From: Sulfurisphaera tokodaii str. 7
GTDB taxonomy: Archaea > Thermoproteota > Thermoprotei_A > Sulfolobales > Sulfolobaceae
Assembly: GCF_000011205.1 (NCBI RefSeq)
Contig: NC_003106.2
Coordinates: forward strand, 2,060,001-2,124,000
Reading direction: 5' to 3'
Length of the DNA: 64,000 nt
The notes beneath the pieces are model-generated. The model ran no database searches, was not told the DNA's origin, and saw nothing but the letters and a program-made list of their open reading frames with translations. Below, in pieces: positions 53,725 through 63,579 of this stretch. A program made the translations under genes and the position numbers. Positions within the stretch are counted from its first letter, which is position 1; the number at the start of each line of letters is the position of its first letter.

Positions 53725-55212
53725 ATGATAATTGGTTATGTAGTTGGTTCAGCAACTACTCAAGAAGCAAACGTGTTATTAGAGAAAAAAGTAAGATCTG
53801 GTTACTACGTTACCTTAGAATATGATGATGAAAAAGTATTAGGCTTAGTTACGTTAATTACTACTGGAAGTCCTTTAGTTGATGATAGTCTCAACGATAT
53901 TGAACTTGTACAACGAATAAAACAAATGGGAAATAAAATTCCTATTTACATGAAAGCTAAAGTTAAGCTACTTTGTAAATTGGACGGAAAACTCTCTCAA
54001 CCTGACTTACCTCCAGTAGCCGGAACACCTGTGAGGTTAGCAACTAACGAAGAACTAAGTACAATATTTTCTGAGGGAACTATAAGAATCGGTAAATTAA
54101 TTGGAAGCGATGTTGAGGTTAGAATCAGAGTAAACGCATTAACCAGACACTTAGCTATTCTAGCTGCAACAGGATCTGGAAAATCTAATACAGTGGCCGT
54201 TCTTTCCTCTAGGTTATCTGAGGTATTTGGATCAGTGCTAATTTTTGATTATCACGGAGAATATTATGAGAGTGAGATTAAGAATCTAAATAATATAGAA
54301 CCAAAAATAAATCCTCTAAATTTGACTCCAGATGAATTTGCGACTTTATTAGAAATTAGAGAAAATGCTACAATTCAATATAGGATATTAAGGAGAGCGT
54401 TCAAAAGTTTTCTTGAAGAAACTAAAGAAAAATTAAAAAATGGTAATGTAAACTATAATGAGCTTAATAATAATTTTAGGAATTTGATACTTAAAAAGGT
54501 TGATGAAGTAAGTAAGAACGAGAAAAGAAAAGATAGTAAAGATGAGGTTATCAATAAAATAGAAGACTTTCTAGATAGATACTCTGAGATTATTGACTTC
54601 ACTGCTGGTGATGTTGTAGATAAAATAAAAATAGGTAAAGTAAATGTGATAAACTTAAGTTCTCTAGATGAAGATGCAATTGACGCAATAGTTTCTCACT
54701 ATTTAAGAAAAATATTAACTTCAAGAAAAGAAAACAAAATGAAGAGAAAAATTGGTTTAAAATTTCCAGTACTAGTAGTTATTGAAGAGGCCCATGTGTT
54801 ACTATCTAAAGATAGTAACACCCTAACAAAACATTGGGCTGGAAGAATCGCTAGAGAAGGAAGAAAATTCGGTGTAGGACTAATAATCGTTAGCCAAAGA
54901 CCTAAGGGAATTGACGAGAATATTTTAAGTCAAATGACTAATAAGATAATCCTTAAGATGGTTGAGCCTTCTGATAAGAAATATGTGCTTGAAACTAGTG
55001 ACAATCTTAGTGAAGATATAGTCGAAGGCCTTTCAGCTTTAGACACAGGAGAAGCCGTGATAGTTGGTAATATAGTGAGAATGCCAGCTATAGTAAAAAT
55101 TGATAAGTTTGAGGGAAAACTAGCTGGAAGCGATCCAAACCTAATAGAAGAATGGAAGAAAGCTAAAGAAGAAATTGAGGAGCATGCAGATGTATTGAAT
55201 TGGGGTGAGTAA
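53725..55212 (+). CDS. herA: HerA hexameric DNA translocase
   Basis: About 495 residues from the ATG at 53725 (MIIGYVVGSATTQEANVLL), the usual HerA start; an upstream in-frame GTG/ATG at 53665 would add 20 hydrophobic residues and is unlikely. N-terminal HAS barrel, Walker A ILAATGSGKSNTV, Walker B VLVVIEEAHVLL, and the arginine region RIAREGRKFGVGLIIVSQRPKGID. HerA drives NurA nuclease in 5'-end resection with Mre11-Rad50. First gene of the four-gene operon; it overlaps mre11 by 8 bases. Confidence 0.95.
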   Translation: MIIGYVVGSATTQEANVLLEKKVRSGYYVTLEYDDEKVLGLVTLITTGSPLVDDSLNDIELVQRIKQMGNKIPIYMKAKVKLLCKLDGKLSQPDLPPVAGTPVRLATNEELSTIFSEGTIRIGKLIGSDVEVRIRVNALTRHLAILAATGSGKSNTVAVLSSRLSEVFGSVLIFDYHGEYYESEIKNLNNIEPKINPLNLTPDEFATLLEIRENATIQYRILRRAFKSFLEETKEKLKNGNVNYNELNNNFRNLILKKVDEVSKNEKRKDSKDEVINKIEDFLDRYSEIIDFTAGDVVDKIKIGKVNVINLSSLDEDAIDAIVSHYLRKILTSRKENKMKRKIGLKFPVLVVIEEAHVLLSKDSNTLTKHWAGRIAREGRKFGVGLIIVSQRPKGIDENILSQMTNKIILKMVEPSDKKYVLETSDNLSEDIVEGLSALDTGEAVIVGNIVRMPAIVKIDKFEGKLAGSDPNLIEEWKKAKEEIEEHADVLNWGE

Positions 55213-56368
55213 GACGCAAATTTTACATATTTCTGATACGCATTTAGGTAAGAGACAGTATAATCTTGATTTTAGGGAACAGGATGTATATGATACTTTT
55301 TCACAACTTATTGATATAGCTATTAAAGAGCATGTAGATGGTATAATACATACCGGTGATTTATTCGATATAAATGATCCACCAAATAAGGCAGAAATAG
55401 TAGCTATAAGAGAACTTAAAAGGTTAAAAGAAGCTGGAATTCCATTTATAGTTATTGCAGGAGATCATGATAGTCCAAAAAAGTTTACAGCTATCTATCC
55501 TCAGAAAATATTAGAAGAATTTGATTTAATTAAATTCTTGTCTAAACCAGATACACCGTATAAATTAGGTGAAATTACTATTTATGGTATTTCACATGTT
55601 CCAAATGTTGCCAAAGAGAGACTAAAAGAATTACTTTCTAGATTAAAACCGGAAAATAAGAAAAGTATACTGCTCTTACATCAAGGTTTAAAGGAGGTAT
55701 TACCCTATGAGGGAGCATGGCAGATACAAATAGACGATTTACCTAAAGCTTTTTCCTATTATGCTTTAGGTCACTTTCATACAAGAAGGGTATTTCAGCT
55801 TGATGGTGGAAGAATTATTGAGATAGCTGGCTCACCAGATATATTGAGGGAAGAAGAAATAGAAGGATATGAGAAAGAGGGAAAGGGTGCAACGCTCATA
55901 GATTTCTCTGGTGATATACCTACAATCCAGAAAATTAACATAGATGTTCGAAAGCAATATGTAGTAACTTTAAACACTAATAATCTAAGGGAAGAGATAA
56001 GAAAGTTAAGAGAGAAATATGATACAAATAATGAGAAAAAACCTATATTTCATATTATACTTGAAGGAAAGTCTATTCCTAAAAATGTCTTAATGAAAGA
56101 GCTACAAGAAATTAATAACTTTGCTCCTTATTGGAGGATATATAAAGATAATACAAAAGAGAAAGACGAAAAAGATGTTAAGATTGATTTACCAACAGAT
56201 ACTACAATAGAAAATTTAATATATAATTATCTAGTTAAAATTGCTAATTTTTCAGAGACTGAAGCCAGAATGATAGTTGATATAATTAACCGAGCTGATG
56301 AAAGAGAATATGTTAAGGAAGAATTAATGAAAATGATTGGTGTTGAAAATGATAATAAGAAGAATTGA
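55205..56368 (+). CDS. mre11: Mre11 double-strand break repair nuclease
   Basis: 387 residues, GTG start. Phosphoesterase motifs: HISDTHLGKRQYN, GIIHTGDLFDINDPP, VIAGDHDSPKK (where many have GNHD), LLLHQG and ALGHFHTRR. The C-terminal part binds Rad50. It processes DNA ends for recombination. It overlaps herA by 8 bases and rad50 by about 20. Confidence 0.95.
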   Translation: MSKTQILHISDTHLGKRQYNLDFREQDVYDTFSQLIDIAIKEHVDGIIHTGDLFDINDPPNKAEIVAIRELKRLKEAGIPFIVIAGDHDSPKKFTAIYPQKILEEFDLIKFLSKPDTPYKLGEITIYGISHVPNVAKERLKELLSRLKPENKKSILLLHQGLKEVLPYEGAWQIQIDDLPKAFSYYALGHFHTRRVFQLDGGRIIEIAGSPDILREEEIEGYEKEGKGATLIDFSGDIPTIQKINIDVRKQYVVTLNTNNLREEIRKLREKYDTNNEKKPIFHIILEGKSIPKNVLMKELQEINNFAPYWRIYKDNTKEKDEKDVKIDLPTDTTIENLIYNYLVKIANFSETEARMIVDIINRADEREYVKEELMKMIGVENDNKKN

Positions 56369-58988
56369 CATTGAAAATTTTTTAAGTCATGATAGGTCAT
56401 TAATAGAATTTAAGGGAACTGTTAACGTTATAATAGGACATAACGGTGCAGGCAAAAGCTCGATAATCGATGCAATAAGTTTTAGTCTATTTAGGAAATC
56501 ATTGAGAGATGCAAAGAAACAAGAAGATTTAATAAAACGAGGAGCAGGCAGAGCTACTGTAACTTTATATCTAGAAAATAAAGGTAAAATCTATGTTATA
56601 AAAAGAAATGCTCCAAATCAATATACGTCAGAAGATACAATCTCTGAACTAACTAATGATACAAGAAGAACTATTGCAAGAGGTGCTACTACAGTATCTC
56701 AAAAAATAAAAGAGCTGCTTAATCTAGATGAAGAAGTATTAAAATCTACTATAATAGTAGGCCAAGGTAAAATTGAGTCTGTGTTCGAAAATCTACCAGA
56801 TGTAACCAAAAAAATATTAAAGATTGACAAAATCGAAAAGCTTAGGGATTCTAACGGTCCTATAAAAGAAGTCATGGATAAAATAAACAATAAAATTATT
56901 GAGCTTCAGAGTTTAGAAAAATATAAAAACGAAAGTGAAAACCAAAAAATTCAAAAAGAGAAAGAACTAGAAAATATAAAAAGAGAACTGGAGGATTTAA
57001 ATATAAAAGAAGAAAAAGAAAGGAAAAAGTATGAGGACATAGTAAAATTAAATGAGGAAGAAGAGAAAAAAGAGAAAAGATACGTAGAACTTATATCACT
57101 CCTAAATAAACTAAAAGACGATATTTCCGAACTAAGAGAGGAGGTTAAAGATGAAAATAGACTAAGAGAGGAGAAAGAAAAATTAGAGAAAGATATACTA
57201 GAAAAAGATAAATTAATAGAGGAGAAAGAAAAAATAATAGAAGCTCAGAACAAAATTAAATTAGCCCAAGAAAAAGAAAAATCATTAAAAACGATAAAGA
57301 TAAACTTAACTGATCTAGAAGAAAAATTAAAGAGAAAAAGAGAACTAGAAGAAGATTATAAAAAATATATTGAGATTAAAGGAGAACTAGAAGAGTTAGA
57401 AGAAAAAGAACGAAAATTTAATTCTCTTTCAGATAGATTAAAATCTTTAAAGATAAAACTTAGTGAAATTGAGAGCAAAATTTCTAATAGAAAAATTAGT
57501 ATAAACATAGAAGAATTAGATAAGGAATTACAAAAATTAAATGAGGACCTAAATAATAAAAATCAAGAAAGAGAAAAATTAGCTAGCCAACTAGGTGAAA
57601 TAAAAGGAAGAATTGAAGAGTTAAATAAACTTCTAGGAAATTTAAACCAAGTTAAGGGAAATGTATGCCCAGTATGTGGCAGAGAACTTTCTGATGATCA
57701 TAAAAGAAAAATACAAAACGAAATCATAGAAAAATTAAAAGAATTAGATGAATTAAATAAAAAATTTAAATTAGAAATAAACAAGATCAATGGACTAATT
57801 TCAGAATTAAATCAGATCATAAATAAAAAGTCAAAAGAAAAGGACATAGCGATTAGGAATTTAGCAGATTATAATAATTTGTTAACACAACAACAAGAAC
57901 TAAGAAAAGAAATAGAAGAAATAGAAAATGAAATAGAACGACTAAGTATATATCATGAAAAATATATAAGATTAAAAGAGGAAGAAAAAAATCTTAAACC
58001 GAAATATGAAGAGTACTTGAAGTATTACGATGTAACTGAAGAGAAGATTAGAGAGTTAGAAAGACAGAAAATAGAATTAGAAAAGGAAATAGAAGAAATT
58101 ATGAATAAGGTGAGAGAATATTATAATACTGACTTAACTCAGAAAATTAGAGATATTGAAAAGAGAATACAAGAAATAAAAGGAAAGGAAAATAAGCTAC
58201 GTGAATTAGATACATTATTAGCTAAAATCGAAACAGCAAAACAAAAAATTAAGCAAAACGAAGAAGAAATTAAGAAGCTAACTGATGAACTTCAACTTTT
58301 GAATTTTGATCCTAATAGATTTCAGCAAATAAAAAGAGAAAAAGAGGTGCTGGAAAAAATACTTGGCGAGATTAACAGTAAAAAAGGTGAATTATTAGGT
58401 AAAAAAGAGGTGCTGGAAAATGATATTAAAAGATTAGAGGAGCAAATAAAAGATTATGAAGAAAAATTAAAAAATAAACAAAAATTAATTACCGCTTACG
58501 ATAAACTCAAAAAGTTAAGAGAGCATTTAGCAGAGGATAAATTACAGGCTTATTTAATGAATACTGTAAAAAGCTTGGTAGAAGATTCTTTAAATAGTAT
58601 TTTATCTCGATTTGAATTATCATTTACCAGAGTTGAGGTTGATTTCAACGATAAGAATGGAATTTATGCATATACTACTTCTGGTCAAAGGCTTCCAGTT
58701 AATCTATTAAGCGGAGGAGAAAGAGTTTCAATAGCCCTAGCATTAAGGTTAGCTATTGCTAAATCTCTTATGAACGAGGTAGGATTTCTAATTTTAGATG
58801 AACCCACAGTAAATCTTGATGAGTATAGAAAGAAAGAGTTAATAGACATAATTAGATCAACAGTTGAAGTAGTACCCCAAATTATTGTAGTAACCCATGA
58901 TGAAGAGTTATTACAAGCTGGAGATTATATTATAAGGTTAGAAAAGAGAGGAGATTCTAGTAAAGTTGAGGTGATAAACAATGATTAA
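56349..58988 (+). CDS. rad50: Rad50 SMC-like ATPase
   Basis: 880 residues from the ATG at 56349 (MIIRRIDIENFLSHDRSLIEF); an earlier in-frame TTG at 56337 is less like the family. Walker A IIGHNGAGKSSII, a long coiled coil (about 170-720) with the zinc hook C440-P-V-C443, signature LLSGGERVSIALAL and Walker B FLILDEPTVNLDE. It pairs with Mre11 to bridge and open DNA ends. It overlaps nurA by 8 bases. Confidence 0.96.
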   Translation: MIIRRIDIENFLSHDRSLIEFKGTVNVIIGHNGAGKSSIIDAISFSLFRKSLRDAKKQEDLIKRGAGRATVTLYLENKGKIYVIKRNAPNQYTSEDTISELTNDTRRTIARGATTVSQKIKELLNLDEEVLKSTIIVGQGKIESVFENLPDVTKKILKIDKIEKLRDSNGPIKEVMDKINNKIIELQSLEKYKNESENQKIQKEKELENIKRELEDLNIKEEKERKKYEDIVKLNEEEEKKEKRYVELISLLNKLKDDISELREEVKDENRLREEKEKLEKDILEKDKLIEEKEKIIEAQNKIKLAQEKEKSLKTIKINLTDLEEKLKRKRELEEDYKKYIEIKGELEELEEKERKFNSLSDRLKSLKIKLSEIESKISNRKISINIEELDKELQKLNEDLNNKNQEREKLASQLGEIKGRIEELNKLLGNLNQVKGNVCPVCGRELSDDHKRKIQNEIIEKLKELDELNKKFKLEINKINGLISELNQIINKKSKEKDIAIRNLADYNNLLTQQQELRKEIEEIENEIERLSIYHEKYIRLKEEEKNLKPKYEEYLKYYDVTEEKIRELERQKIELEKEIEEIMNKVREYYNTDLTQKIRDIEKRIQEIKGKENKLRELDTLLAKIETAKQKIKQNEEEIKKLTDELQLLNFDPNRFQQIKREKEVLEKILGEINSKKGELLGKKEVLENDIKRLEEQIKDYEEKLKNKQKLITAYDKLKKLREHLAEDKLQAYLMNTVKSLVEDSLNSILSRFELSFTRVEVDFNDKNGIYAYTTSGQRLPVNLLSGGERVSIALALRLAIAKSLMNEVGFLILDEPTVNLDEYRKKELIDIIRSTVEVVPQIIVVTHDEELLQAGDYIIRLEKRGDSSKVEVINND

Positions 58989-59976
58989 GGATGTCTATGA
59001 GCTATTATTATCTAGAAAAAATGAAATTGAAAAACAGATTAGTTTGTTAGATGAGACCTCCAATAATTTGTTAAAAGAAAAAATAAAAGAAAAGTGGAAG
59101 GAATACTGCCAAACTCAAGGCAAGCTTTCTACCGTATTAGCAATAGACGGTGGAATGTGGATCAAAGAATTACGTTCTGGAATAGTTTATATAGTAAACG
59201 CTGAAATTGTGAAAGCAGAAGGATTTAATGTTACTCCTATAGATTCTAAAGCTTTGATTGGCGTTTTAAGACCTGGTAATATGGCTAAAGAGAGAGTATC
59301 ACTTTTAATGCAACTGCTAGAGTTAAAATTAGGATTAAAGCACGGAGATAAAGCTGAATATATTCTCTTTGATGGAAGTATAGTTAAGAAAATTGGTAAG
59401 CATAAATTTTCAACAAAAATATCATTATTAGATGATATTGATGTGATGGACGATAAAATTTACTCATTAGAGGAAAATGATGAAGAACTTATGCATAAGT
59501 ATTTAGTTGCAGAAAACCAATTAGTTATGTCTGCGTTAATTAGTAAATATAAAGGCAAACTTGTTTGGATATCCAAGAATAGTAAATCTACAGAGTTATT
59601 TCAAGAGAATATAAGTGATGTCTCCTTATTAGAATTATTTACTAAGAATTGTGGTTATACTATTGGCATTGAAAAAAAGATAAGTAGTGAAAATATTATT
59701 TCGCCAAAGGCTTCTACCATATTATCAAATGCATCATTTTATTCATTTTACACCAGATTAAAAGAAGGAGAAAAAATATTGAAAATTGAGATGTTTAACA
59801 ATGAAATTGAGAATATTATTTCTATATTATCTCCTATAAGCATTAAGGGATATCCCTACCCATTATTAAAAGTTCATACTGATGTTAAAGTATCTAGACA
59901 AGATAGAGAGAGAATAAAACAATTACTTAACATAAAAAAGAAAGATATTGAATGGTGGCCTAGTCAACTTTTTTAG
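58981..59976 (+). CDS. nurA: NurA 5'-to-3' nuclease
   Basis: 331 residues. RNase H-like start of the catalytic domain VLAIDGGMWIKEL with the metal-binding aspartate, then YILFDGSIVKKIG (second Asp) and a C-terminal PYPLLKVHTDVKVSRQDRERIKQLL (third acid). It acts with HerA to resect 5' strands. Last gene of the operon; it converges on the CDF gene with a 17-base overlap. Confidence 0.93.
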   Translation: MIKDVYELLLSRKNEIEKQISLLDETSNNLLKEKIKEKWKEYCQTQGKLSTVLAIDGGMWIKELRSGIVYIVNAEIVKAEGFNVTPIDSKALIGVLRPGNMAKERVSLLMQLLELKLGLKHGDKAEYILFDGSIVKKIGKHKFSTKISLLDDIDVMDDKIYSLEENDEELMHKYLVAENQLVMSALISKYKGKLVWISKNSKSTELFQENISDVSLLELFTKNCGYTIGIEKKISSENIISPKASTILSNASFYSFYTRLKEGEKILKIEMFNNEIENIISILSPISIKGYPYPLLKVHTDVKVSRQDRERIKQLLNIKKKDIEWWPSQLF

Positions 59977-60760
59977 ACTCAAACTGAATTGTGACATGAT
60001 CTATATCGTATTTTTCTTTTAAAAATCTCTGTATTTTTTCTCTTTCTACATCAATCTCTTTAACAGTCATATTCTCGTTAACTTCAACATGAATAGTTGC
60101 TACTTTGATATGCCCACATATAGCCCAAACATGTATATGATGAACCCCTGGATTTATACCTTTAAGATCCTTTTCTAGTTCATTAGTATTTATTGGAGAA
60201 CCTTCTAGCATAATCAAAAAAGATTGCTTTAAAGGATTTATAGACATGAAAATGCTTAGAATTACTATAGAAATTACTCCTAATAAAATAACTATATTTA
60301 TAGAAGTTATGTGATATACTATAAGAACCAAAATTCCTATTATATAGGATAAGATATCAAATAGAGAGTGCAATACTACAGATTTTTTATTAAAATCTTT
60401 TTCATCTTCATTTTCTATTGAAAGTAGTAGTGGAATTACTATCATAGAAAGTATTATAGTTAATAAAGAGTATTCACTACTAGAAAAAATTAATGAAAGA
60501 TATAATGTAAAAATCGAACCAAATATTATTATCATCAAATTTATTACGGCCGAAAGAACCTCTAGTCTATGTAATCCATAGGTATATACTGATGAGGAAT
60601 TATTTACTATTCTCGTAACGTAATAGGAGAATGTAATAGTGAGCGCATCAATAAGGTCATGAAAACTTTCGGCTAGCGCAATCACATTTTTACCAAGGAT
60701 AAATGGTATAAGAAATGCAACAAAGATCATCCAATATATTATAACGGCACGTCTCATCAT
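59960..60760 (-). CDS. Cation diffusion facilitator (CDF) family transporter
   Basis: 266 residues with about six membrane helices and a cytoplasmic C-terminal domain. Metal site residues: helix 2 ALAESFHDLIDALTI (His and Asp) and helix 5 LHSLFDILSYIIG (H-x-x-x-D). The C-terminal HHIHVWAICGHIKVATIHVEVNENMTVKEIDVEREKIQRFL is the usual CDF metallochaperone-like domain. It exports Zn2+ or similar divalent ions. Metal specificity is not clear, since helix 2 departs from the common DAxHxxxD. Confidence 0.88.
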   Translation of the reverse strand: MMRRAVIIYWMIFVAFLIPFILGKNVIALAESFHDLIDALTITFSYYVTRIVNNSSSVYTYGLHRLEVLSAVINLMIIIFGSIFTLYLSLIFSSSEYSLLTIILSMIVIPLLLSIENEDEKDFNKKSVVLHSLFDILSYIIGILVLIVYHITSINIVILLGVISIVILSIFMSINPLKQSFLIMLEGSPINTNELEKDLKGINPGVHHIHVWAICGHIKVATIHVEVNENMTVKEIDVEREKIQRFLKEKYDIDHVTIQFESKKVD

Positions 60761-60812
60761 AATTTATTATCTTATTGTAAAATAAAAATATTGGGTCTGG
60801 TAGGATTCACCC

Positions 60813-61457
60813 TCATGAGAGGCTGTTAAGCACCGATGAGTGAGGGGCCGACGACCTCTTTTTAGCTTCAACACAAACAAAAGACCCTTTATCACCATCT
60901 TCTATTCTATCCATTTTTTCAGGCTCGTCTGGTGAGAAAAATAAAGTAGACTTAATTGTAGATATTTCAAAGAATTTCTTAAGTATATTGTATAAATCTT
61001 CTTTCTTGATGAAATTTGCATGAGAATAATATTTATGCCCTTTTAATCCAAGTTCATAATAATATTCACCCCATGTAGAATTACGTGGTATAAAACAAGT
61101 TACTACTCTTTCTTTTGTAACTCTTTCTACTTCTTTATAGAATAGAGAAATATCATTTAAAAAACAAATCGTTACAGAGATAAATATACAAGGAATCGAG
61201 TTATCTCTAAAAGGAAGAAAATTTGCATCAGCTAGAATTTTATCTTCTTTCTCTCCTATTTCTTTAAGCATAAAAATTGATATATCTAGAGAGATTGTAT
61301 TACCAGAAAATATTTCATGAAAAATAGCTGGACCTGCACCTATATCTAAGCAATTTTTAGGTTTAAATTCAGATACTAGTCTCTTCTCAGATTCGTAAAT
61401 CTTATTATGAATTTCATACCATCTTTTATACCCTTCTGGGTCAGTAAAAATTTCCAT
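60813..61457 (-). CDS. Class I SAM-dependent methyltransferase
   Basis: 214 residues. Motif I is NCLDIGAGPAIFHEIF at about 36-51; KILADANFLPFRDNSIPCIFISVTICFLNDISLFYKEVERV carries motifs II-III. The natural end appears to be FVCVEAKKRS; the last dozen residues (SAPHSSVLNSLS) come from a GC-rich inverted-repeat stretch at 60795-60850 unlike the rest of the gene. Substrate unknown. It follows the Cys-containing hypothetical gene by 0 bases, so the two are coupled. Confidence 0.8.
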   Translation of the reverse strand: MEIFTDPEGYKRWYEIHNKIYESEKRLVSEFKPKNCLDIGAGPAIFHEIFSGNTISLDISIFMLKEIGEKEDKILADANFLPFRDNSIPCIFISVTICFLNDISLFYKEVERVTKERVVTCFIPRNSTWGEYYYELGLKGHKYYSHANFIKKEDLYNILKKFFEISTIKSTLFFSPDEPEKMDRIEDGDKGSFVCVEAKKRSSAPHSSVLNSLS

Positions 61458-61912
61458 TATTTAAATACCCTCAATAATTCCTTTAATACCTTTATTTTTA
61501 TTGTGACATCATTAAGTAAGGCTATTAGATCGTCTCTTCGTCTTTTTAAAGATAAAGGATAATTAATCCCCATCATTTTATTTTCAATAAAGTTTATTTC
61601 TCTTTCTATAGTCTCTCTTAATTCTTCATAATATAATAAAATATCAAAAAGGTCTAAAGCTACTTCCTTTTCCTCATATCTAATAGAAAAATGAGGACAT
61701 ATAAAACATATAATAGGATGAGGATTCATTTTATTACCACTTATCCAATTTGCAGGGATATTAGTGTTAGTTATTCTAAATCTTTTACAATAAGTACCAT
61801 CATAATAAGCACACAAATCTCTTTTCTTTTTACCCTCATAAAAGAGATCCTTATAATTAGGTATGTGAGAAGATAAAGTGATATCAATTAAAATTTCTCT
61901 AAACTTTTCCAT
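61457..61912 (-). CDS. Hypothetical protein with possible metal-binding cysteines
   Basis: About 151 residues from the ATG at 61912. Four cysteines occur as LCAYYDGTYCKRF and IICFICPHF, a spacing that could hold zinc or an iron-sulfur cluster; the rest is helical (LLYYEELRETIEREINF, DVTIKIKVLKELLRVF). No family recognised. It directly precedes a methyltransferase gene, whose first codon shares its last base. Confidence 0.6.
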   Translation of the reverse strand: MEKFREILIDITLSSHIPNYKDLFYEGKKKRDLCAYYDGTYCKRFRITNTNIPANWISGNKMNPHPIICFICPHFSIRYEEKEVALDLFDILLYYEELRETIEREINFIENKMMGINYPLSLKRRRDDLIALLNDVTIKIKVLKELLRVFK

Positions 61913-61961
61913 CAAATAATAAACTAAGCTTTTATGTACTTAAATTTTGTATACTAATTTG

Positions 61962-62768
61962 ATGAGCATAATTAGAGAACCCGTAATAGTGAGACCACAC
62001 GATAGTTTATTACATACAGTAAAAATTATGACTATGGAGTATGTACCTAAGCTAATAGTCGCAGATGAGAATGAAATTCCTTTAGGCTCAATATCACAGA
62101 AAGATGTCCTTAATTTTATTTACAGAATGGGTGATAGAGAATTAGATAGTGTTTATGTCTCAGAGGCAATGAAAAAAGATATAATAACAGTCAATAGTTC
62201 AATTGAACCCTTAGAAGCATCACAAATAATGATAGAGAAAAAAGCACCATTATTAATAGTGATATCAGATACAGGAAAAATACTGGGCATGATTATCAAA
62301 AGTGACTTAGCTCAATATTATGCTACATTAATTAGGGGTATTCATAAAGTAAGTGAGTATATGAGTAAGAACCCAATAACAGTAAATAAGGATTCAACTC
62401 TAGATGAGGTAACAAAAATAATACTAGAAAAAAATATAGGAAGACTAATTGTTGAAGATAATGGAAAAATACTCGGAACTATTACTACAACTGACTTGTT
62501 ATATCTGGCTCCAGTATTGAAATTTAAAGACCTTAAGATAAAGGTAAAAGAAGTCATGACACCAACTATTGTAGTAATGGATGAAAATGAAGATTTGAAC
62601 TATGCTGCAAAATTAATGGCTAATAGAAAAGTGAAGGGAATACCTATAGTAAGCGCTAATGGAGAATTGAAAGGAATTGTTACAACTACTGATATTGTTA
62701 GAGCTCTTACCGATGAAAAAGTAAGAAAATATTTACTGGAGTTAAAATTATATACTTCTACTTTTTAA
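61962..62768 (+). CDS. CBS-domain protein (four CBS motifs)
   Basis: About 268 residues from the ATG at 61962 ([20 protein letters not shown]); a TTG at 61947 would add five residues. Two Bateman modules, each of two CBS motifs: around residues 5-60, 70-125, 135-190 and 200-255 (for example [31 protein letters not shown] and [33 protein letters not shown]). Such proteins bind adenine nucleotides and sense energy state; the effector here is unknown. It converges with the thiamine-binding gene, overlapping by 11 bases. Confidence 0.88.
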   Translation: MSIIREPVIVRPHDSLLHTVKIMTMEYVPKLIVADENEIPLGSISQKDVLNFIYRMGDRELDSVYVSEAMKKDIITVNSSIEPLEASQIMIEKKAPLLIVISDTGKILGMIIKSDLAQYYATLIRGIHKVSEYMSKNPITVNKDSTLDEVTKIILEKNIGRLIVEDNGKILGTITTTDLLYLAPVLKFKDLKIKVKEVMTPTIVVMDENEDLNYAAKLMANRKVKGIPIVSANGELKGIVTTTDIVRALTDEKVRKYLLELKLYTSTF

Positions 62769-63054
62769 TTACTTCTAGTTTATGATCAATACTATTTTCT
62801 TTATCTCTTCTATCATCTATTTTAAGTAAAGTTACAACTCGTTTAACCCCCATTTTTTCAAGTTCATCGTTTATTTCCTTTAATAAGTAGCCTAACTGTG
62901 TAATATCGTCAAGTTCTATTGTTGTCATAGAAGGGGCTGGGTAGTATCTAATACCTCTTCTATCTAATATTTCAAATACCTTTTTTACATATTTCGAAAT
63001 ACTCGTGGATGAAGTACCTAAGGGTTCAACCGCTATATCGACTAAAACTTTCAT
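62758..63054 (-). CDS. Thiamine-binding protein, MTH1187/YqgV family (DUF77)
   Basis: 98 residues: [43 protein letters not shown] and [26 protein letters not shown] match MTH1187-type proteins, small ferredoxin-fold proteins that bind thiamine in solved structures. Divergent from the Fur-like gene. Confidence 0.88.
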   Translation of the reverse strand: MKVLVDIAVEPLGTSSTSISKYVKKVFEILDRRGIRYYPAPSMTTIELDDITQLGYLLKEINDELEKMGVKRVVTLLKIDDRRDKENSIDHKLEVIKK

Positions 63055-63153
63055 ATACTTAATTTATATTATTATTTTTTATCTTTTTTGCTACCAAAAA
63101 ACAAAGAGTATAAAGGAAATTTTAAATGGCTTTGTTATAATAGTAACTACTTG

Positions 63154-63579
63154 ATGGAAGTAGAATTAGCTAATATATTAAGAAGTCATGGACTTAAGGT
63201 TACTCCTCAAAGGCTATCTATTCTCAGAATACTATATAAAGGTGGGCATTTTAGCGGTGAACAAATATATAATGAGTTAAAGAAAAGCGAACCTAGTATT
63301 AGTCTATCTACCGTATATAATACTCTAAATTCACTAACTGAGGCTGGCATATTAAATGCATTTGAGATAAATGGAATTACATGGTATGAAATAAAAAGAG
63401 ATCTACATATTAATGTTTATTGTCAAGATACGAATCAGATAATAGATATAACTAACATAGATCTTAAATTTTTATACGAAGAATTAGAAAAAATGGGTAT
63501 TTATACAAAAACATTAAATATCGTTGCTATTGCTGAATGCTCTAAGCTTTTGAGAGAGAATCAAATAGGTACTTCTTAA
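63154..63579 (+). CDS. Fur-family regulator lacking the zinc cysteine motif
   Basis: About 141 residues from the ATG at 63154; an upstream in-frame start at 63088 would add 22 residues that run through the TATA region (TTTTAAATGG near 63119-63128), so it is rejected. Winged helix: [39 protein letters not shown] then [20 protein letters not shown], exactly Fur-like. The regulatory part has [16 protein letters not shown] where Fur and PerR proteins have HHHxxCxxCG, so the structural zinc site is incomplete. Ligand and targets unknown. Its end overlaps the convergent nucleoside hydrolase by 38 bases. Confidence 0.82.
   Translation: MEVELANILRSHGLKVTPQRLSILRILYKGGHFSGEQIYNELKKSEPSISLSTVYNTLNSLTEAGILNAFEINGITWYEIKRDLHINVYCQDTNQIIDITNIDLKFLYEELEKMGIYTKTLNIVAIAECSKLLRENQIGTS

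Noticed and set aside
60795-60850. C/D-box sRNA reading of the GC-rich stretch
   Set aside because: CGATGAG and CATGAGA resemble boxes, but there is no CTGA at proper spacing on either strand.
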